This document shows positions 1-5,686 of a stretch of 6,112 bases of DNA, one piece after another. Source of the DNA: Pontiella sp. (lineage in GTDB: Bacteria > Verrucomicrobiota > Kiritimatiellia > Kiritimatiellales > Pontiellaceae); assembly GCA_029935255.1 (NCBI GenBank), contig JAOZKS010000167.1:1-6112 (forward strand). The letters run 5' to 3'. The first letter of the stretch is position 1, and every line of letters begins with the position of its first letter. Position numbers and translations under genes: made by a program. The notes under the pieces are model-generated. The model was not told where the DNA came from, ran no database searches, and worked only from the letters and a program-made list of their open reading frames with translations.

Positions 1-850
1 CGATGCCGCCGACGTTCAACGATGTATAGTAAACGCCAATACCGCGCTCGATCGGGGTCGGGTCGTATGGATCGGGCAGATTCGATGTCTGGGCAAATTC
101 AACCTCCCGCACATACTGCGGCGGCAAGACATACCCCCCATCCGAGGCCCCTTTAAGCGTCGATTTCACCCCGCCCTCGCCCCAGAGATTTCCCTGCCCC
201 ACATCATGATCGTCGGGAATAGCGATGGTCGGGCGATCCTTGATGACCTCGCCGAACTGGCGGCCAAACAACAACCAGGCCGCAAGATGGTTTTTATGGT
301 CGTAGGACTGGTCGCCGGAAAAGAACAAAAGATCGGGATCCTGCGCCTTCAGGTTGGCGATTAGATCCGGTTTCATGCTCCGATCCCGGTTGGAGTTCCC
401 CGTGAATGCGGCCACAACAATCTCATTCTTATCGACGGGATTCTTGCGGATCGTTCCGGAGTAGGTGGCGATCCCCTCCAAGGCGACAACACGGTATTTC
501 CAATCCATGGAATGATCCCATTTCTCCACCCGGAACAGCACATTCCATGCTTTGGTGTCGGGTCTCGGCAGACCATACAGGTCTTCCCGAACCAAGCCCT
601 CGCCCACGATTTCCCATTTACCGTTCTTTTCAACCTCCAGCGAAACCGACCGACTGTCTTCGTCTGCAAGCGGGTAGAGCTGGGCATTCAACTTGAGGGT
701 TCCATTGTGAACCGTATACAAGGCAAAGCAGATCGAATCTTTCTTTTCCACGGCGGGAATGGTTGCTGCATTTTTCTTTTTCTGTGCCGGTGCCGTAACG
801 GCTAACAGCGGAACTAACATTCCTATGGCATATATATTCAAGAGTCTCAT
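1..850 (-). CDS. PhoD-like metallophosphatase, secreted (C-terminus outside window)
   Basis: The frame is open from an ATG at 850 to the window edge (283 residues), so the C-terminal part is missing. Residues 1-22 look like a Sec signal peptide, with a hydrophobic stretch ending near TAPAQ. Residues about 38-138 look like a beta-rich N-terminal domain of the kind that precedes the catalytic domain in PhoD-like proteins. The metallophosphatase core starts near residue 144 (VVAAFTGNSNRD). It shows FFSGDQSYD (Gly-Asp at 179-180) and IPDDHDVGQGNLWGEGG (Asp-Asp-His at 213-215), which match the metal-binding GD and DDH motifs of PhoD-type alkaline phosphatases and phosphodiesterases. The expected reaction is hydrolysis of phosphate mono- or diesters outside the cytoplasm. 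A GGGG run (857-860) lies 6 nt before the start. The gene follows the acetylesterase by 71 bp. The family assignment is good; substrate is unknown, and in this sulfatase context a role on a polysaccharide decoration is only inference. Confidence 0.82.
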   Translation of the reverse strand, partial: MRLLNIYAIGMLVPLLAVTAPAQKKKNAATIPAVEKKDSICFALYTVHNGTLKLNAQLYPLADEDSRSVSLEVEKNGKWEIVGEGLVREDLYGLPRPDTKAWNVLFRVEKWDHSMDWKYRVVALEGIATYSGTIRKNPVDKNEIVVAAFTGNSNRDRSMKPDLIANLKAQDPDLLFFSGDQSYDHKNHLAAWLLFGRQFGEVIKDRPTIAIPDDHDVGQGNLWGEGGVKSTLKGASDGGYVLPPQYVREVEFAQTSNLPDPYDPTPIERGIGVYYTSLNVGGI

Positions 851-894
851 TGAATTCCCCATATTATGTGTTGAGAGATAACTATTGCTCAAAC

Positions 895-914
895 CCCGCA
901 ACGATTCCTGCGGG
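895..914 (-). terminator. Small hairpin between acetylesterase and phosphatase genes (weak terminator or processing element)
   Basis: A perfect 6-bp inverted repeat, CCCGCA / TGCGGG, encloses an 8-nt loop just after the acetylesterase stop codon. On the minus strand it is followed by GTTTGAG, which has only three T residues in a row. A strong intrinsic terminator would have a longer U tract, so complete termination is unlikely. It could lower expression of the downstream phosphatase gene or mark an mRNA end. It lies in the longest intergenic gap of the window (71 bp). Confidence 0.25.
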
Positions 915-921
915 CACCTTT

Positions 922-2490
922 TTATCGAATTACCAAAACCTTTCCGTCCACAGCACCCTCAGAGACACACGGCCAATCGTCGGTTCGGAACGGACCGGCG
1001 GGGAAGCCGGCGCGGTTATAGAAATTGCAGTTGGCGGGACTATCGGCCCAGGCGTAGCGCACCGCGACGGGTTTCGAAACGGCATCGCTTTGCACAACCA
1101 CCGTATTGCCCTCAATCACCGCGTTGGCGGAATGAAAAACCTGATCTTTTCCGGCTAGGGAAAAGTGGGTCAGCGCATCCTCGGTTATCGTAATGTCGAG
1201 GCTGGACGGGGCCTTGCGCTTCCCGCTGACCAAACCGCCGCCGAGGTGCGTAAAAGAGAGAACCGCGGCGTTCTTCTTGGTTTTCCACCCCTGAAAAACC
1301 GGACCGCTGAATTCAATCTTTTCTCCATAGTCCTTCGCCAACGCGATTGCCGCCAGACGCTCGCCGGGAAGTTGTTTGTTTTTGGGGTGAATATTGCCCT
1401 GCTGGTCGCTATCGATGATCACCGCCATCTCAATCAGCGGATCATTCTGCGCGGCGAGGTTTTGCGCTTCACGCAGCTCGGCAATAAAACTATCTCCGGG
1501 ATCCGATAATGATTTTCCAATCTCGGGGAGCTGTACGGTATAGAACTTGAAATCGTCCTGTTCAAAGCGGGTGCGCCACTCCTGAATCATAGCCGGAAAA
1601 AGCAGCCGATATTGAAATCCGCGCTTCATGTTGGCCTCGCCCTGATACCAAACCACGCCCTTGATCGCGAACGGGAAGAGTGGATGAAGCATTCCGTTAT
1701 AGCAGCCGCCGGGATAGGTGCGTGCTTCGAAAGGCTGGATGACATCAGGGTCTTTCACGCCTTTATGGATATACTTTTTGCGTACCGCCGGATCGTCCCA
1801 TGCGGCTTCGGCCTCACGCCATTTTGCAATCGCCGGAGTGAACAGATCATTGGAAAGCATTTCGTTGGAAACCCAAGACTCGACGCTGGTGCTGCCCACG
1901 GCACACATGATCAATCCGATTGGAATGCCGGTTTCCTGATGAATGCGTTGCCCGAAGATATAACCGACTGCGGAAAACCTCCCCACCGTCCCCGGAGCAC
2001 TCGCCATCCACTGCGCCGAAATGTTTTCCGAGGGTTCGCGTTGTATCTTTTGGGGCACATGCAAAAGACGCAGGTTCGGCAGATCCGACGCCTGGATGAT
2101 TTCCTGCGACCCCAATGTCCCGCCAAGCCCAAACTTCATATTGGACTGTCCCGAACACAGCCACACATCGCCGACCAAAACATCAACGCGCTTAATCCGG
2201 GAATCCGCTATGGGAGAAACAATCCATAGGGTCTGGGGTTTGGAACTGGCATTCATGGGGGCGAGTTGAACTCGCCATTTCCCATCCACATCGGCAACGG
2301 CCTTTTTACTTTGTCCGGCAAACTCGATCAACAGCTTTTCATTTGCCTTTGCCGTACCCCAGACCGGAACAGGCTTGCCGCGTTGAAACACCATGTGGTC
2401 ACTAAAAACAGAGGCCAGCTGCACCTTCGCGAAAGCTGGATTTATAGAAAACAGAGTGGCAAAAATTAATATTCCGAATTGTTTTTTCAT
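922..2490 (-). CDS. Secreted carbohydrate O-acetylesterase, SASA / sialate O-acetylesterase family (SGNH hydrolase)
   Basis: The product has 522 residues. A longer in-frame extension exists (to 2577), but the ATG at 2490 is preferred: it has an AAGGAA ribosome-binding site 7 nt upstream and begins a clear signal peptide (MKKQFGILIFATLFSINPAFA, cleavage after about residue 21 or 22). After it comes VFSDHMVFQRGKPVPVWGTA, the usual N-terminal signature of sialate O-acetylesterase-like proteins. The catalytic block CSGQSNM puts the nucleophile at Ser116. WYQGEAN (Gly-Glu at 284-285) and GNIHPKNKQ (His368) are the other SGNH blocks. The usual DIHP is NIHP here, with other acidic residues (Asp360, Asp362) nearby. 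The length is normal and no domain is missing. Such enzymes remove O-acetyl groups from glycans; in PVC-group polysaccharide loci the target is often a plant or algal polysaccharide rather than sialic acid. It starts 13 bp after the sulfatase relic, whose last stop overlaps this gene's ribosome-binding site. Family is confident, substrate is not. Confidence 0.9.
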   Translation of the reverse strand: MKKQFGILIFATLFSINPAFAKVQLASVFSDHMVFQRGKPVPVWGTAKANEKLLIEFAGQSKKAVADVDGKWRVQLAPMNASSKPQTLWIVSPIADSRIKRVDVLVGDVWLCSGQSNMKFGLGGTLGSQEIIQASDLPNLRLLHVPQKIQREPSENISAQWMASAPGTVGRFSAVGYIFGQRIHQETGIPIGLIMCAVGSTSVESWVSNEMLSNDLFTPAIAKWREAEAAWDDPAVRKKYIHKGVKDPDVIQPFEARTYPGGCYNGMLHPLFPFAIKGVVWYQGEANMKRGFQYRLLFPAMIQEWRTRFEQDDFKFYTVQLPEIGKSLSDPGDSFIAELREAQNLAAQNDPLIEMAVIIDSDQQGNIHPKNKQLPGERLAAIALAKDYGEKIEFSGPVFQGWKTKKNAAVLSFTHLGGGLVSGKRKAPSSLDITITEDALTHFSLAGKDQVFHSANAVIEGNTVVVQSDAVSKPVAVRYAWADSPANCNFYNRAGFPAGPFRTDDWPCVSEGAVDGKVLVIR

Positions 2491-2497
2491 ACGGTAT

Positions 2498-2503
2498 TTC
2501 CTT
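2498..2503 (-). promoter_or_regulatory. Ribosome-binding site fixing the acetylesterase start at 2490
   Basis: AAGGAA lies 7 nt before the ATG at 2490. The in-frame ATG at 2577 would add 29 non-signal residues in front of the signal peptide and lies inside the sulfatase remnant. The site overlaps the final TAA (2504-2506) of that remnant by adjacency, consistent with the original genes having been coupled. Confidence 0.7.
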
Positions 2504-2959
2504 TTATCGATAGTTAAGTTCTTGAGCCAGATTGAAGTCAATGTCGCAGGGTTCAATCCCATCACCCACAAACGCATAGATCATCTTCCATTTCCGCTGC
2601 GTATTCACATGGAACAGCGCCTGAATACGTCGTAGTTATAAATCGATTTATACCAGAACACATCGCGATCAGGCAACGTTGGATAGAGGTCGATTCCTCT
2701 CACCATTTCATGGCTTAAAGATCCCGATTTTTGTATTGCGGTTTGACACCGTTGCTTATCTCCCTTCAACGGATAGATCGACCGGTTTTTCCTCCAGCCC
2801 CCGTCCTCCTCATAGGCTATCGGCGTTTCAAAAAAGGTGCTGCCATAACAGCCGAGCGCCTTCCCGCCTTGGTCATCCGCAAGAATCAAAACAAGGTTCG
2901 GTCTCGGTGCGGCCTGCGCCACGACACCAAAGCAAAGCACACAGACAACGCATCTTCAT
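2504..2959 (-). pseudogene. Sulfatase relic: internal deletions and frameshifts, catalytic region lost
   Basis: Three blocks of an S1 sulfatase remain, in order, within 456 bp; intact relatives need about 1.4-1.5 kb. (1) In the frame read from about 2955, a signal-like segment and RPNLVLILADDQGGKALGCY followed by GSTFFETP are the sulfatase N-terminus with its Asp-Asp metal ligands. (2) The same frame then jumps to DGGWRKNRSIYPLKGDKQ and HEMVRGIDLYPTL, which normally lie some 250 residues later, then RDVFWY, and stops at 2605-2607. (3) In another frame KWKMIYAFVGDGIE and CDIDFNLAQELNY match the usual C-terminal WKLIY...ELYDL...E..NL pattern, ending at TAA 2504-2506. The CxPxR formylglycine site and its GKWHLG partner are absent. 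The start is also shifted: the ATG at 2957-2959 with its AAGGAG site opens a different frame that ends after 28 codons at 2873. The signal-peptide frame has no ATG (only GTG at 2940). No active sulfatase can be made. Its former substrate specificity cannot be told. Confidence 0.85.
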
Positions 2960-3762
2960 GAGGACTCCTTTTCGAAATGAGAACAGATGAATTCAGCAAT
3001 CTGCTCCGGACATTCAATCGGAAAATGGTGGCCCTCAAGTTTTTGCTCGCCGATCGTCATGGGATACACCGTGAATGGCCCGCCCAATTCAACATAGCGT
3101 TGCATGAGTTTGAGGGTGTTTTCGGCAGGTGGGACGATTTTATCTTGAAGACCAATCGCGGTGTAGATCGAAACCTTCGCCTTTGCCAAAGCGGCCAGAT
3201 TATCGAGTGGATTATCGGCCCAAGCCATCAGCCCGGCTTCGTCCAAGCCATACGCCTGTTGTGCATTTTTCCAATCGTTGGAAGATCCTTTTCCTGTTCC
3301 CTTTCCGCCGGGCCAACTTTTAATGTCGCAGACGGGTGCTTCCAGATAGATGCAAGTCACCTTTTCCGGGTTTTTCTTTGCCCAGTTAAAACAGATTAGT
3401 CCACCCCGGCTCACGCCTTCGAGCGCCACCTTTTCGGCCATGCCGTTCTCCTGCATGAAAGCATAGAATGCATCCCAGTGCGCAACGGCTTTCGAGGAAC
3501 CATACAGGTTGGACACATCAATGTAGCCGATCGTTATGCCGCGCTTCAGCAGCATCTGATCCATTTCCGAATGCCACCCAAAAAAGCGCGCACGCCAGAC
3601 CCAGAGGTTCCCGTCCGCCGGTTCTTTCGGCAGCACCACAAAGGCCTTTTGTCCATTCACTTCAAAACTGACTTTTTCAAAGCCCTTCCATTTGGAACGG
3701 GTTCCTTCAAAGCCAAAAGCGGTTCCGGTAATCAGCAGAAGTGTCAGCAGTATTCGTTTCAT
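2956..3762 (-). CDS. Secreted alpha/beta hydrolase (probable carbohydrate or small-ester esterase)
   Basis: The product has 268 residues. It starts with MKRILLTLLLITGTAFG, a short Sec signal peptide. The alpha/beta-hydrolase core shows the nucleophile elbow GVSRGG with Ser118, a probable catalytic Asp207 in GLQDKIVPP, and His245 or His246 in LEGHHFP near the C-terminus. Order and spacing fit a complete single-domain hydrolase. The region after the elbow (EAPVCDIKSWPGGKGTGKGS) would form part of the cap and is distinctive. The gene begins only 4 bp after the upstream sulfatase stop, and no clear Shine-Dalgarno sequence lies in front of it, so translational coupling to the sulfatase is likely. 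Its own end carries the AAGGAG of the next gene and overlaps it as ATGA. A polysaccharide ester such as acetyl or another acyl group is a reasonable substrate from context, but the exact reaction is unknown; peptidase or thioesterase activity cannot be excluded from sequence. Confidence 0.8.
   Translation of the reverse strand: MKRILLTLLLITGTAFGFEGTRSKWKGFEKVSFEVNGQKAFVVLPKEPADGNLWVWRARFFGWHSEMDQMLLKRGITIGYIDVSNLYGSSKAVAHWDAFYAFMQENGMAEKVALEGVSRGGLICFNWAKKNPEKVTCIYLEAPVCDIKSWPGGKGTGKGSSNDWKNAQQAYGLDEAGLMAWADNPLDNLAALAKAKVSIYTAIGLQDKIVPPAENTLKLMQRYVELGGPFTVYPMTIGEQKLEGHHFPIECPEQIAEFICSHFEKESS
2965..2970 (-). promoter_or_regulatory. Intact ribosome-binding site of the sulfatase relic
   Basis: AAGGAG lies inside the last codons of the alpha/beta hydrolase, 5 nt before the ATG at 2957-2959. 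That ATG overlaps the hydrolase stop as ATGA. This is a well-formed coupling signal, but the frame it opens is not the sulfatase frame. It shows where the ancestral sulfatase started. Confidence 0.65.
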
Positions 3763-3766
3763 CGTA

Positions 3767-5314
3767 TTATTTTTCTATCCAGTAGAGTTGTTTCCAATGT
3801 TTGGAACCGTCGTTTTCAAGTTTCGGACCCGGTGTTGTTCGGCCGTTTTCAACGACCGATGTCAACCCGTCGGTCAGAACACGGACCATCGGGGCGTGTT
3901 CGGGATTGCCGATCAAATTATTCTTTTCACCGAGATCGTTTTTAAGGTTGAACAGCTGCTGCTGTTTCAGGTTGCCGTTCATGATCAGTTTCCAGTCACC
4001 TTTGCGAATGGCGAATTTGCCGCCGTAATCGACGTGGACCGACGTGGGGCGCTCATAGGCGCTTCCGCCCAGCAGCAGGTCGAGCATGTTGTAACTGTCG
4101 ACGCCCTGATTCACATCCGTTTTTTGACCGGTCAATACGGCGCAGGTGGCGTAGAGATCGTTCAGGTTGATTGTGGTGTCGCACACCGAGTCGGCTTTGA
4201 TCTTCGCGGGCCAACGGACAATAAACGGCACGCGATGGCCGCCTTCGTACAATTGGGCTTTATGACCGTTGAGTCCGCGCTCTGGATCGTGACCATATTT
4301 TTCTTTGAAATGCATCGGGAAACTGGCCGGCGCGTGACCGTTGTCTGCCGTAAAGACCACGATGGTGTTTTCGGTCAGCCCCTGTTTTTCCAGTGTTTGG
4401 AAAATCTGGCCGACGGACCAATCGAGCTCCTGCACAAAGTCACCGTAGATGCCCGCCTTGCTGGTTCCCTTGAATTCATCGCGCGGCACCACCGGCGTGT
4501 GCGGCGAGGCATAGGGCACGTAGAGAAAAAACGGCGTGTCTGCATTCTGACCCTGAAGATATTCCACCGCTTTTTCCGTATAGCGCAGCATCACCTGATT
4601 CGACTCAAAACCGGGAGCTTTCAATCCAGGGCGAAGCATCGTGGCTTTGCGCTCATAATCCTTCTTTTTCCCGGCGGGAAAATCATCGCGCGGCCCGTAC
4701 CACGCCTGCTGTTCGGTCGGCAGCATGGCAACGCGATGGTTTTCCAGAAAGGTGTAGGGAGGCATGCCGGGCGAAGCGACCATGCCGTAGAAATAGTCGA
4801 ATCCGCAGTCGAGCGGCCCACCGGTAAAGGGCTTCGTGTAATCGATCCGATTTTCCACTTCCTTTGAATCAACATTCAGTTCGCAAACAGGTTCCTCTCC
4901 TTCCTTGTAGGTCCACTGGAAGCCTAGATGCCACTTGCCGGTCATCGCCGTGTTGTACCCGGCGCGTTTCAACAACTTCGGCACCGTATCGATCTCTGGA
5001 GAAACAACTGCTTTGGAATAGCCCTGCACGACACCCATTTTCAGTTCGGAGCGCCATGGATAGCGCCCCGTCAGCAGACCGTAGCGCGTCGGCGTACAAA
5101 CGGAAGACGCCGTGTGCGCATCGGAAAAGTTCATCCCCTGCGCAATCAGTTTATCCAAATTCGGGGTTTGAATCTTCGACTCGTCGTTCAAGGCCGAAAT
5201 ATCCCCGATGCCCATATCATCGGCCAGAATGAAAATAATGTTGGGTTGCTCCGCCGCCATCACAAACCGGCAGCAAACCAGCAAAAAAAGAACTGTCGAT
5301 ATTTTGAATTTCAT
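3767..5314 (-). CDS. Secreted S1-type formylglycine sulfatase (arylsulfatase family)
   Basis: The product has 515 residues, normal for an S1 sulfatase. The ATG at 5314 is chosen over the in-frame 5428 start because it has GGGAG 7 nt upstream and begins the signal peptide MKFKISTVLFLLVCCRFVMA. All core catalytic elements are present: Asp32-Asp33 in FILADDMG (Ca2+ ligands), the sulfatase signature SSVCTPTRYGLLTGRY with Cys73 to be oxidised to formylglycine and Arg77, GKWHLG (Lys127, His129), SPHTP (His272), TADNG (Asp324-Asn325) and GHKAQLYEGG (Lys352). The C-terminal subdomain has RKGDWKLI (437-444) and ELFNL-like QLFNLKNDLGEKNNL. The Cys-type site implies maturation by an anaerobic or aerobic formylglycine-generating enzyme encoded elsewhere. 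Expected role is removal of sulfate esters from a sulfated glycan in the periplasm or outside the cell. The SulfAtlas subfamily, hence the sugar position attacked, cannot be fixed by eye. It lies 11 bp after the 99-residue ORF and 4 bp before the alpha/beta hydrolase. Confidence 0.93.
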   Translation of the reverse strand: MKFKISTVLFLLVCCRFVMAAEQPNIIFILADDMGIGDISALNDESKIQTPNLDKLIAQGMNFSDAHTASSVCTPTRYGLLTGRYPWRSELKMGVVQGYSKAVVSPEIDTVPKLLKRAGYNTAMTGKWHLGFQWTYKEGEEPVCELNVDSKEVENRIDYTKPFTGGPLDCGFDYFYGMVASPGMPPYTFLENHRVAMLPTEQQAWYGPRDDFPAGKKKDYERKATMLRPGLKAPGFESNQVMLRYTEKAVEYLQGQNADTPFFLYVPYASPHTPVVPRDEFKGTSKAGIYGDFVQELDWSVGQIFQTLEKQGLTENTIVVFTADNGHAPASFPMHFKEKYGHDPERGLNGHKAQLYEGGHRVPFIVRWPAKIKADSVCDTTINLNDLYATCAVLTGQKTDVNQGVDSYNMLDLLLGGSAYERPTSVHVDYGGKFAIRKGDWKLIMNGNLKQQQLFNLKNDLGEKNNLIGNPEHAPMVRVLTDGLTSVVENGRTTPGPKLENDGSKHWKQLYWIEK

Positions 5315-5321
5315 ACGGATT

Positions 5322-5326
5322 CTCCC
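5322..5326 (-). promoter_or_regulatory. Ribosome-binding site fixing the sulfatase start at 5314
   Basis: GGGAG is 7 nt before the ATG at 5314 and shares a base with the TAG stop (5326-5328) of the 99-residue ORF. Ribosomes ending that ORF would therefore be placed at the sulfatase start. The 38 extra residues of the longer in-frame reading are Arg/Gly-rich and are only the overlap with the preceding gene read out of frame. Confidence 0.7.
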
Positions 5327-5625
5327 TACTCTCTGCCGGCCACCACAGTTGCCCCGCCGGTTGCGGCGGCCTGAAGACGCTTGGAGGATGAACGGGCGGT
5401 GAGGTCCAGATAGTTCAGCACGGACCATGTAAAATCATCATACTGGTATTCCGGAGCACGGAACATAAGCGGGGTCTGAATAGCACGCAGCTGTTTTTGC
5501 ACGGCATCCACTTCGTTGCGAACCAAGCGGGCATTTTTCATTCCGGTGATCACCGACTCGTTCTTCGATCCGTTTCCAAGCTCGTTCCCGGCCGCCACCC
5601 CAACCACCATTCCATATCGTTTCAT
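5326..5625 (-). CDS. Unidentified 99-residue protein between two sulfatase genes
   Basis: I do not recognise this protein as a whole. The ATG at 5625 is preferred over the in-frame 5679 because AAAGGAG lies 6 nt before it, the best ribosome-binding site in the window. The first ten residues, MKRYGMVVGV, resemble the start of L-rhamnose mutarotase-family proteins, but the expected following residues are not seen in any frame. The rest includes a mixed central part (VRNEVDAVQKQLRAIQ), an acidic-aromatic segment EYQYDDFTWSVLNYLDL (about 72-88) and an Ala/Gly-rich tail ending in VAGRE. There is no signal peptide or transmembrane segment, so it would be cytoplasmic, unlike its neighbours. It follows the upstream sulfatase by 61 bp and precedes the next by 11 bp. 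It could be a genuine small protein, or a deletion product joining a sugar mutarotase start to the end of another gene, as the relic at 2504-2959 shows that such losses happen here. Coding is likely; function is unknown. Confidence 0.6.
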   Translation of the reverse strand: MKRYGMVVGVAAGNELGNGSKNESVITGMKNARLVRNEVDAVQKQLRAIQTPLMFRAPEYQYDDFTWSVLNYLDLTARSSSKRLQAAATGGATVVAGRE

Positions 5626-5631
5626 AAAACA

Positions 5632-5638
5632 CTCCTTT
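5632..5638 (-). promoter_or_regulatory. Strong ribosome-binding site of the 99-residue ORF
   Basis: AAAGGAG lies 6 nt upstream of the ATG at 5625, in the 61-bp gap after the partial sulfatase. It selects this start over the upstream in-frame ATG at 5679 and supports translation of the small ORF. The rest of the gap shows no convincing promoter or terminator. Confidence 0.7.
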
Positions 5639-5686
5639 ATATTTCCGCCGTTCTCAAGGCGCTGTTCATTCATTTCCATTTTCAGA

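Noticed and set aside
863..891. Promoter-like TTGAGC - 18 bp - CATAAT before the phosphatase gene
   Set aside because: The -10 element lies so close to the ATG at 850 that a transcript would start at or after the ribosome-binding site. PVC-group promoters are also poorly predicted by this consensus.
1612..2229. Plus-strand open frame of 205 codons
   Set aside because: It is antisense to the SASA esterase, is rich in Arg, His and Pro as shadow frames in GC-moderate DNA are, and shows no family motif or ribosome-binding site.
2637..2652. Perfect 16-bp palindrome TATAAATCGATTTATA
   Set aside because: It could be an operator half-site pair, but it lies inside the sulfatase relic, where it reads as codons for Tyr-Lys-Ser-Ile-Tyr, far from any gene start. 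A chance AT-rich palindrome is more likely unless it recurs upstream of other operons.
3692..4867. Plus-strand open frame of 391 codons
   Set aside because: It lies opposite the complete sulfatase, whose catalytic motifs are all present on the minus strand. The plus-strand translation has no recognisable domain and is an antisense shadow.
5650..5668. CGCC...GGCG inverted repeat in the 61-bp gap after the partial sulfatase
   Set aside because: The stem is only about 4 bp with an 8-nt loop and no U tract follows, so it does not support a terminator.
5326..5679. Longer 117-residue reading of the small ORF from the ATG at 5679
   Set aside because: The ATG at 5679 lacks a ribosome-binding site, and the strong AAAGGAG at 5632-5638 points to 5625.
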